A DNA stretch of 61,098 nucleotides from Bacteroidota bacterium (GTDB taxonomy: Bacteria; Bacteroidota; Bacteroidia; B-17B0; Aurantibacillaceae). Made by a program: the position numbers and the translations under genes. The notes under the pieces were generated by a model. That model was not told the origin of the DNA, did no database searches, and saw only the letters and a list, made by a program, of their open reading frames with translations. The stretch spans positions 1-61,098 of the forward strand of contig JAJONO010000029.1 in assembly GCA_021323535.1 (NCBI GenBank). Reading direction: 5' to 3'. Every line of letters starts with the position of its first letter. The stretch's first letter is position 1. Below, one piece after another: positions 1 through 7,522 of the stretch.

Positions 1-1992
1 GAACGATGAAGGACCGCTCCATGTATACGTTACACCCGAGCCTGGGTTACCAACTAAGTTTTGTGCCGTGTTTGTACAATTCAATACAGTTGGCGCATTG
101 ATGGATGCAGAAGGCGCCGTTGTATTTTGTGTTACGCTGGTGTTAGCTGTAGATGTACAACCGTTAAATGTAGAAGTTACAGTTAAGTTGTAAGTTCCGC
201 CAAGAGTAATATTCGGACTTCCATTCGTGGAAGTAAATCCTGAAGGTCCTGTCCAGTTATAAGTTACTCCTGAACCCGGATTACCAACAAGATTCTGGGA
301 AGTGGTGTTACAATTTAAAACAGAAGGAGCATTGATAGAAGCGCCAGGCGCCGTTGTGTTTTGTGTAACATTCACAGCACCTGTAGTTGCACAGCCCGAA
401 GTCTGGTCGGTAACAGTATAATTATAAGTTCCGCCTTGATTTACAGTAACCGAACTTGTAGTACTGCCGCCTGTGACTCCCGGCCCTGTGGTTATAAATC
501 CGGCGGGAGAAGTTGTGGTGGCTAATCCGATTTGTGTTGTGACGTTGGTACAATTTAAACTTCCTGTTGGCGCAGCGCTTACTGAAGGAAGCGGATTAAA
601 AGTAACGACGCGTGTTAATGTATAGCTGCAAAGCGCGCCTTGTGACGGTGTTACGGCTACTGTATAAGTTCCTGATGAACTTACAGTAACGCTTTGAGAT
701 GTTGAGCCTGTAACCCCCGGACCCGTCCATAAATAAGTTCCGCCTGCTACCGCAGGAGCTGTTAATGTTACGTTGGTTCCAACGCAAGGTGATACGCTGG
801 TAGTATTAATATCGGCATTATCGCAAATGGCATCCACGTAGGCCCATCCCATGTGACCGCCATTGGAACATCCCGCCGCCACAAAGCGGATTTTTACGTT
901 TGAACCAATATAGGGAGTTAAATTAATACTGTTAGATGTCCAGCCTTTGTAATAAAGTAAACTTCCATCGTAGGTATTTACAAAACCAGAATTGGTAAAT
1001 CCTGCAGGAGGTACGCCGGCCGCGGCCTGAACGTAATATTGCGTACAGCTTGATAAAACCACACCGGCAGTATTAGTAACGAAAACGTGAAAATAAGGTT
1101 GTTGTCCGTTAGGGTGACCACCATCATTTAAAACCACTGCGAAATCGAAAGAAAGGAGCGAATTAGCGGCCGATACAGTGATTGTTTTTTCGAGATACTC
1201 ACCGTTAGCTGGTCCCCAGTAGTTCCATTTCTGGCTCGCACACAGGTATCCGTCGCCATCATCGGTATTAATATCAAAACCACCGAGACGTACCGAATAC
1301 AATCCGCCATTAGGATCTTTTCCAGGGAAGCCCCCTACAGGATCGTTTCCGTAGGCTGATGTGATCATGTTAATATCGGCGCAACCGTAAATGTTTTGGT
1401 TTGTTGAAGTAACTGCAACAGTAAGAGCGCTGGCAGGAACTGTTAAAGGATTGTTTGAGTTGGCATTATAACCACTCACCCCAGTCCAGCCTGTAAATAC
1501 GCCATCTTCAAAATCTATGTTGTTACACAAGCTTGGCATCATTAACTTACCGCCGGTATTCGGAATCTGAGGATACGATGAGTTATTGTTCGGAGTAGAA
1601 ATATTGTATTTTCCTTTCACATACGTAACCTGTTGACGCAGCATATGAGCCTTGAATTCCGACAGCATTTTACATCCATCATTCAGCGCTTGCTGACGGG
1701 CAGTATTAAAATCAAAACCCGCTAAAGAATCTCCAGCAAAAAAAGTACATTTACTTTTCAGGTCCTGATCAGACAATGAGCTCACAGGTGTTCCAGTAAT
1801 TTTATGCGCGTGTCCTGCAGGCGAAATCATTCCGCGCAAGGCGTTCGGATTAGAGCCGTGAGTACGACCGTGACGCTCACCCCATATTTTTTCGTGAAGA
1901 GCTTTGTAAGGATCGCCTGTTGTTTGCTGGCTGAATAATTTAGGCTGAATAACAAGAACAAAAGGCAAAAAGAATAAATAAAACTTTTTCAT
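1..1992 (-). CDS. Secreted multidomain Ig/PKD-like repeat protein (C-terminus beyond window)
   Basis: An open frame of 664 codons starts at the ATG at 1992 and runs off the left edge without a stop. It opens with a signal peptide (MKKFYLFFLPFVLVIQP, cleaved near SQQ). Residues about 158-385 look like a jelly-roll/MAM-type domain (FEDGVFTGWTGV near the start, HMGWAYVDAICD near the end). Ig/PKD-like modules follow, each with a conserved C...TYxWxGP pattern. The last two complete modules are about 80 residues, share the phrase QNLVGNPGSGVTY and are joined by a Thr-rich linker (VTQNTTAP). Such proteins in Bacteroidota normally end in a T9SS sorting domain or a gliding-associated domain, which would lie outside the window. 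Likely a cell-surface or secreted adhesin-like protein; no enzyme motif is visible in the part shown. Confidence 0.85.
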   Translation of the reverse strand, partial: MKKFYLFFLPFVLVIQPKLFSQQTTGDPYKALHEKIWGERHGRTHGSNPNALRGMISPAGHAHKITGTPVSSLSDQDLKSKCTFFAGDSLAGFDFNTARQQALNDGCKMLSEFKAHMLRQQVTYVKGKYNISTPNNNSSYPQIPNTGGKLMMPSLCNNIDFEDGVFTGWTGVSGYNANSNNPLTVPASALTVAVTSTNQNIYGCADINMITSAYGNDPVGGFPGKDPNGGLYSVRLGGFDINTDDGDGYLCASQKWNYWGPANGEYLEKTITVSAANSLLSFDFAVVLNDGGHPNGQQPYFHVFVTNTAGVVLSSCTQYYVQAAAGVPPAGFTNSGFVNTYDGSLLYYKGWTSNSINLTPYIGSNVKIRFVAAGCSNGGHMGWAYVDAICDNADINTTSVSPCVGTNVTLTAPAVAGGTYLWTGPGVTGSTSQSVTVSSSGTYTVAVTPSQGALCSYTLTRVVTFNPLPSVSAAPTGSLNCTNVTTQIGLATTTSPAGFITTGPGVTGGSTTSSVTVNQGGTYNYTVTDQTSGCATTGAVNVTQNTTAPGASINAPSVLNCNTTSQNLVGNPGSGVTYNWTGPSGFTSTNGSPNITLGGTYNLTVTSTFNGCTSTANTSVTQNTTAPSASINAPTVLNCTNTAQNLVGNPGSGVTYTWSGPSSF

Positions 1993-2123
1993 ATCTAAAT
2001 CTCGAATCCAACGAAGATAACATAATTATCAACATTATCTAATGAAATTAACATTTCGGCATTATTAAAAGGATTTAGAAATTAACTAAAATCATTCAGA
2101 AAATAACGATTTTCGACGAAATT

Positions 2124-3380
2124 CTACCGAAGTATGAATTTTCTTAAAAGATTAAGCGCGGTATTTGCTGTCATCACAATATTTCTTTGCCTGTGATCGC
2201 CAAACTGAAATTTCATAGCAAGTACTTTTTTTCTGCTGGCAACAGCGATCCAAACAAGTCCCACCGGCTTGTCGGGTGTGCCTCCCGATGGACCCGCAAT
2301 TCCAGAAACAGCAATAGAAAAATCGCTGTCGAATTTTTTAAGCACATTAGCTGCGAGTTGTTCCACACATTCTTTACTTACTGCGCCGGCTGTTTCGAAT
2401 GTTTTTTCATCTACCTGGAGCAGCTCGTGTTTTGCCGTATTCGTATAAGGAACAATGCCCCCCTTAAAAATTTCTGAGGCGCCCGAAAGCGAAGTGATCA
2501 AGGAAGAAATATACCCGCCCGTACAACTTTCGGCGAGAGACAAAGTCTGTTTACGTTCGCGTAACAATTCACTTACTATTTTCTCCAGTGTTGGCATTTC
2601 TTCTCCGTAGTTCTCGAAACCGTAAATGTAGTTTTCTATTAAAGGCACAAGAGTTTTTACTTCAGTATCTACACGAGATTTTAATTCCGTTAGGTCTTTT
2701 CCTTCAGCAGAAAGCCTAAGTCTCACAATTCCCGGCTGAGGTAAATAAGCTAATTTTATTTTTTTTACAGCCAGATCATCTTCCCATTTTTCAATGATCT
2801 CAGCAATCACGCTTTCTCCTACTCCTTGAGTAAGAACTGTTTTGTGATAAATATTCGGAAGATCGTTTTCTGTTCTCAGCTTCGGTAAAACCAGGTCCGT
2901 CATCATGGCCTTCATTTCATAAGGAACTCCTGGCATGCTGATAAAAACGGTGTTGTTTTTTTTCATCCACATTCCGGGAGCGGTTCCGTTCGCGTTTCTT
3001 ATAACTGTGCATCCCTTTGGCACCAAGGCCTGCTGACGATTGACGTCATTTATTTCGCGGTTACGTTTTATAAAAAAGGAAGTTACATGTTCAAGTACCT
3101 CAGTATTCATTTCCAGCTCTGCATCAAAAAATTCAGCAAAAGTTTTTTTGGTAATGTCGTCTTTCGTAGGCCCCAATCCTCCTGTAATAAAAACCACATC
3201 GGCGCGTTTCGAAGCCGCGTTTAACGATTCAAGAATGGCGCTTTCTTCATCGGCCACACTTGCCATATGAACCACGCGTATACCACACAGGTTAAGCTGC
3301 TGGGCAATCCACACACTGTTCGTATTGGTAATTTGTCCTATCAGAATTTCATCGCCTATAGTAAGAATCTCCGCTTTCAT
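2124..3380 (-). CDS. cinA: CinA: competence/damage-inducible protein A, NMN deamidase
   Basis: A 418-residue protein of the usual CinA length. The N-terminal half is a MoCF/MoaB-like nucleotide-binding domain (MKAEILTIGDEILIG, then GGLGPTKDDITK). The C-terminal half is the nicotinamide-nucleotide amidase domain (SLAESCTGGYISSLITSLSG and AVSGIAGPSGG). The family deamidates nicotinamide mononucleotide to nicotinate mononucleotide in NAD salvage in the cytoplasm; some members also act as ADP-ribose pyrophosphatases. Both domains look complete. The gene is divergent from the DUF4197 gene, with about 70 bp between the starts. No recA or other competence gene is adjacent, so the historical competence name says little here. 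Confidence 0.95.
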   Translation of the reverse strand: MKAEILTIGDEILIGQITNTNSVWIAQQLNLCGIRVVHMASVADEESAILESLNAASKRADVVFITGGLGPTKDDITKKTFAEFFDAELEMNTEVLEHVTSFFIKRNREINDVNRQQALVPKGCTVIRNANGTAPGMWMKKNNTVFISMPGVPYEMKAMMTDLVLPKLRTENDLPNIYHKTVLTQGVGESVIAEIIEKWEDDLAVKKIKLAYLPQPGIVRLRLSAEGKDLTELKSRVDTEVKTLVPLIENYIYGFENYGEEMPTLEKIVSELLRERKQTLSLAESCTGGYISSLITSLSGASEIFKGGIVPYTNTAKHELLQVDEKTFETAGAVSKECVEQLAANVLKKFDSDFSIAVSGIAGPSGGTPDKPVGLVWIAVASRKKVLAMKFQFGDHRQRNIVMTANTALNLLRKFILR

Positions 3381-3420
3381 TTAATAACATTAATTGTAAA
3401 AAAAGATTCGCATATTCGCT

Positions 3421-3428
3421 TATCTTTG
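3421..3428 (+). promoter_or_regulatory. Candidate -7 promoter element (TATCTTTG)
   Basis: The sequence matches the Bacteroidota housekeeping -7 consensus TAnnTTTG exactly and lies 25 bp before the ATG of the DUF4197 gene. A TTG at 3394-3396 is slightly too far upstream to be an ideal -33 box. Confidence 0.45.
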
Positions 3429-3452
3429 AAACAAATTTATTGATTAAATACA

Positions 3453-4214
3453 ATGAAACAGATTTTTTTATTAATAGCGCTTTTTTCTTTTTCAGTTGCA
3501 AATTCTCAAACCCTTGCCGAAAAACTGAAACGGAAAAAGGATAGTCTCGAAAAAGTAGCTAAAGAAAAAGCTAACGCCGTTATCAGCGGAACTACTGCTC
3601 CCAAACTTACCAATGAAGAAGTTATCCAGGGTTTGCGCGAAGCGTTGACGGTTGGAACGAACAGCGCCTCATCGCTTGCAAGTAAGGCCGATGGCTATTT
3701 AAAAAACCCACGTTTATTTATTCCATGGCCCGAAGAAGCGAAAGACATGAAAGCGAAACTTCTTAAAATGGGTATGAAGAAAAAGATCGACGATTTTGAA
3801 ACGAGTCTTAACCGCGCCGCTGAAGAAGCCGCCAAAAACGCCGCTCCGGTTTTTATTGACGCGATCAAAAACATGAGTCTTGCCGATGGTTTCGCGATCT
3901 TAAAAAGCCATGACACCGCGGCGACAAATTATTTAAGAAAAACAACATATTCTCCGCTCGAAGAAAAATTTTTACCAATTGTAAAAGAAGCCATCAACAA
4001 AGTTAAAGTAACAAGTTACTGGAAACCTCTAGCAACGAGCTATAACAAATTACCGGGAGTGAAAAAACAAAATCCCGACCTGGATAAATACGTTACCAAC
4101 AAAGCCATTAATGGTTTAATGATTCTTATTGCTGATGAAGAAGTAAAGATCAGGAAAGATCCGATGGCAAGGGTAAACGATATTCTCAAGAAGGTTTTTG
4201 GAAGTAAGGAATAA
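3453..4214 (+). CDS. DUF4197 family exported protein
   Basis: A 253-residue protein with a signal peptide (MKQIFLLIALFSFSVANS, cleavage near NSQT), so probably periplasmic. The rest reads as an all-helical DUF4197 protein: EVIQGLREALTVGTNSA near residue 55, a lysine/alanine-rich helix (ETSLNRAAEEAAKNAAP) in the middle, and the C-terminal block KAINGLMILIADEE. The family is widespread in Gram-negative bacteria but has no established biochemical role, so none is assigned. It stands alone, with an exact TAnnTTTG promoter element upstream and repeat-like DNA downstream. Confidence 0.8.
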   Translation: MKQIFLLIALFSFSVANSQTLAEKLKRKKDSLEKVAKEKANAVISGTTAPKLTNEEVIQGLREALTVGTNSASSLASKADGYLKNPRLFIPWPEEAKDMKAKLLKMGMKKKIDDFETSLNRAAEEAAKNAAPVFIDAIKNMSLADGFAILKSHDTAATNYLRKTTYSPLEEKFLPIVKEAINKVKVTSYWKPLATSYNKLPGVKKQNPDLDKYVTNKAINGLMILIADEEVKIRKDPMARVNDILKKVFGSKE

Positions 4215-4221
4215 CCGAATT

Positions 4222-4335
4222 ATATCTGTGTTTTAATAACTCACACAGATTCCGCTGATGTCGCAGATACTGATGTTAGTCTGTGTTTGTTATTTTAAAA
4301 TAAGATTAGCGTTCATTCGCGAATTTCGTGTCACT
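4222..4335. repeat. Degenerate intergenic repeats of the CACAGATT and TTCGCGAATTT types
   Basis: The spacer between two convergent genes holds an ATCTGTGT / ACACAGAT pair (4224-4231, 4243-4250), a further TCTGTGT at 4280-4286, and then a TTCGCGAATTTCGTG block near 4315-4329. Similar words recur in spacers at 24.5, 27.7, 33.8 and 51.3 kb. They look like decayed copies of short palindromic elements common in Bacteroidota spacers. Confidence 0.5.
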
Positions 4336-4358
4336 CTTTATGCGATTCAATTCATGCT

Positions 4359-5225
4359 TTAAAATTCAAGATAAGGCAGAAGCTTTTTATAAGCTGCTTC
4401 ATCTGTTATTATCTCTTTGAGATTATCTTCATTGATAGTTCCTTTTCGTCGTTTATTACAAATATCTTTTGTGAGTTCGTAACTCAGATAAGGATGTTTA
4501 TTGATGACCTTAAAATCATTTTTGTTTAAATCCAGTTTCTGTACATGCGATGAATTTACTGTGATCTGCAATTTTATTTTTTCATACATCTCCTGGGTAA
4601 AGCCGTAAACTTCTTTGAGTTGTTCAGGATGAATAAATCCCCCGAGCATGCTTCGGTATTTTAAAATGCGTTTGGCAAAACCCGGACCAATACCATTAAT
4701 TTCTAATAACTGCAGGCTGTCTGCTGAGTTCAGCTCTACGATTTTGAAAATCTTTTGAGTTTTCTTTTCGAATGTATGAGAATTATCATTGTGAGATTCG
4801 CGGCTTTTGTTTTCAATTACTATATACGGTTCCAGACGGGCGTATAATTTATCACTAATGCCAAATACTTTTTTAAGATCTTCTTTTTTACGGAACCGGA
4901 ACCCTTTCTCCCTGAACTTAATAAGAATACCTGCTGTTTTTTCTTTGAGTCCAAGTTCCAGTAATTGATTTTTGCTGATGCTATTTGGATCAAAGGCAAA
5001 TAATTTTCCTTTGCTATAAGAATAGTTCTCTTTTCGGTGATTCTGTAAATTCCTGGCAGCGCTGTCGGTTCTGTGTTCAATCAAAGGAAGATCTTTTACA
5101 ACAATTTCACCGGGAGAAATAAAATATGGATAAACGATGCGAACTGTAAACAAAGCGGTACAAATGAAACAAAGTACGAGCAATCCTCTTCGCTGTTGTT
5201 TATTAAAACCGAAGTAGTTATTAAT
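4359..5225 (-). CDS. Membrane-anchored helix-hairpin-helix (ComEA-like) protein, probable ATT start
   Basis: An N-terminal membrane helix (LLVLCFICTALFTVRIVY) is followed by helix-hairpin-helix motifs. Two are clear: FDPNSISKNQLLELGLKEKT near residue 80 and ELNSADSLQLLEINGIGPGF near residue 165, plus degenerate C-terminal copies. Such motifs bind DNA non-specifically, and related ComEA proteins handle DNA at the envelope; the role here is inferred. The first conventional start, a TTG at 5183, falls inside the membrane helix. The frame is open upstream to 5306 and encodes the basic segment a family N-terminus needs (NNYFGFNKQQRRG). It contains no ATG, GTG or TTG, so I place the start at the ATT at 5225 (288 residues). 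An ATT at 5240 is an alternative. Confidence 0.75.
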   Translation of the reverse strand: MNNYFGFNKQQRRGLLVLCFICTALFTVRIVYPYFISPGEIVVKDLPLIEHRTDSAARNLQNHRKENYSYSKGKLFAFDPNSISKNQLLELGLKEKTAGILIKFREKGFRFRKKEDLKKVFGISDKLYARLEPYIVIENKSRESHNDNSHTFEKKTQKIFKIVELNSADSLQLLEINGIGPGFAKRILKYRSMLGGFIHPEQLKEVYGFTQEMYEKIKLQITVNSSHVQKLDLNKNDFKVINKHPYLSYELTKDICNKRRKGTINEDNLKEIITDEAAYKKLLPYLEF

Positions 5226-5339
5226 GACAGAGCGGATAATTTCGTTTTGTGGCGAAAGTAAGCGAAAGTAAGATCTGAGATTATTTGAATTAACGAATAG
5301 ATCTGTTCATTTAATAAGCCGGATGTTTCACTAGAATTA

Positions 5340-5390
5340 AACCACAAAGGCGCACTAAACAATCACAAAGGTCTGTGTCACTTTGTGGTT
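5340..5390. repeat. ACCACAAAG inverted repeat at the permease 3' end
   Basis: The arms AACCACAAAG (5340-5349) and CTTTGTGGTT (5381-5390) are perfectly complementary, with further CACAAAG words between them. This is a spacer palindrome of a kind common in Bacteroidota. The right arm supplies the last codons of the permease gene, so the element reaches into coding sequence. It may fold as a 3' hairpin on that transcript. Confidence 0.6.
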
Positions 5391-6814
5391 AAATCAGTAT
5401 TTCCTTTCCTCTTATTAAAAATAAAGAACACAGGAATGCCCAGGCACATAATGAGTAATCCCCATCCTGTGTTTTGCGGTTTGAAAACAAGAAGGTCGAT
5501 ACAAATAGTTAGTGTAATAAGAATATAAAGCGCGGGAATTATCGGGTAACCAAAAGCTTTATAGGGACGAATTGCATTCGGTTCTTTTTTACGGAAATAA
5601 AATAAGGTAGAGATGGTAATAATGTAAAACACGAGAGAGGCAAAGGTGCAATAATCCAGCAGTGAGCCATACGATCCGCTCAGGCAAAGCACAGAAGCCC
5701 AGAATGCCTGGATCCACAAAGCTTTTGAAGGCACCTGGAATTTATTAAGATGCGCCGCTGATTTAAAAAACAGATCCTGGTTGGCCATGGATTGAAATAA
5801 TCTTGCGCCCGCGAGGATCAAACCATTGTTGCAACCGAATGTTGAAATGATAATAAGCACGGCCATCACGTACGACGATAAATTTCCGAATACAGCACTC
5901 AATGCCGCGGTTCCAACTCTGTCGTTTTGCGCATAGGCAATTCCTCTTTCAACCACTGTTGTTCCTTCAGGATTTCCGAGAGCAGGGAGCAACATAAAGT
6001 AGGCCACGTTGGCAAGAATATAAAGAAGAGTGACAAGCAATACGCCGATCATTAATCCAAGTGGAATGTTTTTTTGTGGCTGTTTAATTTCTCCTGCAAT
6101 GAACGTGACATTGTTCCAGGCGTCGCTGCTGAATAACGAGCCTATCAAAGCAACGCCAATAGCGCCGAACAAAGCGCTGAATCCCGTTTCGCCACTCGCG
6201 TCTCCTGAAAAAGGAAGTTTAATATTTTCTCCCCAGTAATTGAACTCCGATCCAATAATAAATCCTATAGCAATCACACCAAGAAGCGCAAGAATTTTAG
6301 CGCTGGTAAAAACACGCTGGATAATTTTTCCATTGTTAATTCCGCGCGTATTCAAAAAAGTAAGAAAGAGGATGGAAGCAATGCCGAGCAGTTGAGTAGT
6401 AGAAATTGTAAACTTTCCGCCGGCTACCGAAAGAACAATATTTTGTTCATCAAAGAACGGAATAAGCACGCCTACAAATCGGGCAAACGCTACTGCAACG
6501 GCGGCAATTACACCGGTTTGAATAACAGTGAAAACCGTCCACCCGTAAACAAAGGCCGTTAATTTTCCGTAGGCCCTTTTCAGGTAAATAAACTGGCCGC
6601 CTGCGTCGGGTATCATTCCTGCCAGTTCGCCATAACTTAGCGCCGCAAATAAAGTAATTACACCGCTCAGGATCCAGCAAAAAAGAACAAGGAGCGGCGA
6701 TCCAAGCACGCGCATCATATCGGCGCTTACAATAAAGATACCCGAGCCAATCATGCTGCCGGAAACAAGCATTACTGTATCAAACAGGTTAAGGGTTCTT
6801 TTGGGTTCGCTCAT
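5378..6814 (-). CDS. APC-family amino acid permease
   Basis: A 478-residue, strongly hydrophobic protein with about twelve membrane segments. It begins with the APC superfamily signature LNLFDTVMLVSGSMIGSGIF in helix 1, continues with YGELAGMIPDAGGQFIYLKR in helix 2, and has the helix 6/8 region of LAT/SteT-like exchangers. It should sit in the inner membrane and move amino acids by symport or exchange; the substrate cannot be read from sequence. The C-terminus ends in a basic tail (FNKRKGN). The last few codons lie inside a palindromic repeat. It is divergent from the 6871 gene. Confidence 0.9.
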   Translation of the reverse strand: MSEPKRTLNLFDTVMLVSGSMIGSGIFIVSADMMRVLGSPLLVLFCWILSGVITLFAALSYGELAGMIPDAGGQFIYLKRAYGKLTAFVYGWTVFTVIQTGVIAAVAVAFARFVGVLIPFFDEQNIVLSVAGGKFTISTTQLLGIASILFLTFLNTRGINNGKIIQRVFTSAKILALLGVIAIGFIIGSEFNYWGENIKLPFSGDASGETGFSALFGAIGVALIGSLFSSDAWNNVTFIAGEIKQPQKNIPLGLMIGVLLVTLLYILANVAYFMLLPALGNPEGTTVVERGIAYAQNDRVGTAALSAVFGNLSSYVMAVLIIISTFGCNNGLILAGARLFQSMANQDLFFKSAAHLNKFQVPSKALWIQAFWASVLCLSGSYGSLLDYCTFASLVFYIITISTLFYFRKKEPNAIRPYKAFGYPIIPALYILITLTICIDLLVFKPQNTGWGLLIMCLGIPVFFIFNKRKGNTDLTTK

Positions 6815-6844
6815 AATTTTATTTCAGGGGAGGCTAAAGATAAT

Positions 6845-6852
6845 TAAATTTG
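6845..6852 (+). promoter_or_regulatory. Candidate -7 promoter element (TAAATTTG)
   Basis: An exact TAnnTTTG match 19 bp before the ATG at 6871. A near match on the other strand (TATCTTTA, 6835-6842) could serve the divergent permease gene, so the 57-bp spacer may hold two overlapping promoters. Confidence 0.4.
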
Positions 6853-6870
6853 CAAACTTAATTCCGGCTA

Positions 6871-7428
6871 ATGAAGGTAATCGGCGAACGCCTGAGCATA
6901 TTAAAAAGAGACGATGTTTTAAGCATTGTCATTTTGCCGGTAACGGATAAAAAGAAACAAGGCTTAATGTTTCTGTGGCTCTTTGCCTGGACGGTTTGTG
7001 GCCTTACTGTACTTGTAAATTATCCCCGTTTCCAGGATCAGAACACCCGCCTTTTTGTGATAGTATATTTATCTTTCTGGCTGTATTACGAAGTTAAAAT
7101 TGCCCGTGCTTTTACATGGAAGAAGTTTGGACGGGAAAAAATCTGGATTAAGGACGGAACCCTGCATTATCAGAAAGAGATTGGTAAACGTGGAAAGATA
7201 AAAGAGTATGATCTGGAACTTGTAAACGATCTTAAAACTGTGGATATTAACGAAGGAAATTTTTTCGATTTCATCAACCAGAGTTTCTGGATTAAAGGTG
7301 GGGAGCGGCTCGAGTTATCCTGCCAGGCAAAAGTGGTACGTTTTGGAATGCAACTCACCGATAAAGAAGCCAAAACGGTTCTCAACGAACTTTCACAGTT
7401 CATTTTAAAAACTTTAGACAAAAAGTAG
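6871..7428 (+). CDS. Small membrane protein of unknown function
   Basis: 185 residues. Two adjacent hydrophobic segments (about residues 33-50, LMFLWLFAWTVCGLTVLV, and 62-72, LFVIVYLSFWLYY) form a hairpin. A C-terminal soluble part of roughly 110 residues alternates charged and aromatic residues (REKIWIKDGTLHYQKEIGKR) and looks like a PH-like beta domain. This is the layout of small inner-membrane proteins with a cytoplasmic PH-like domain, but I cannot name the family and assign no function. It reads divergently from the permease and towards the metalloprotease, with its own -7 element. Confidence 0.7.
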   Translation: MKVIGERLSILKRDDVLSIVILPVTDKKKQGLMFLWLFAWTVCGLTVLVNYPRFQDQNTRLFVIVYLSFWLYYEVKIARAFTWKKFGREKIWIKDGTLHYQKEIGKRGKIKEYDLELVNDLKTVDINEGNFFDFINQSFWIKGGERLELSCQAKVVRFGMQLTDKEAKTVLNELSQFILKTLDKK

Positions 7429-7447
7429 GTATTCAGGTAGTTACCTG

Positions 7448-7477
7448 TTTGTTTTAACATTTTTTGTATGTATATTG
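7448..7477 (+). promoter_or_regulatory. Promoter for the M43 metalloprotease gene
   Basis: TTTG (7448-7451) and TATATTG (7471-7477) are separated by 19 bp, close to the Bacteroidota consensus TTTG-N19-TAnnTTTG (one T short). The start codon at 7523 lies about 45 bp downstream. The position also argues against the in-frame TTG at 7475 as a translation start. Confidence 0.55.
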
Positions 7478-7522
7478 CATATAGAAAACCCTTTTAAACT
7501 TTTCATACAAAACAAACAACAC

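Noticed and set aside
5096-5362. 88-codon minus-strand frame beginning with ATG before the helix-hairpin-helix gene, considered as its true N-terminus after a frameshift
   Set aside because: The correct frame is itself open and encodes the expected basic segment before the membrane helix, so no frameshift is needed.
7475-7522. Upstream TTG start adding 16 residues to the M43 protease
   Set aside because: It lies inside the -7 promoter element and would put a charged stretch ahead of a perfect signal peptide.
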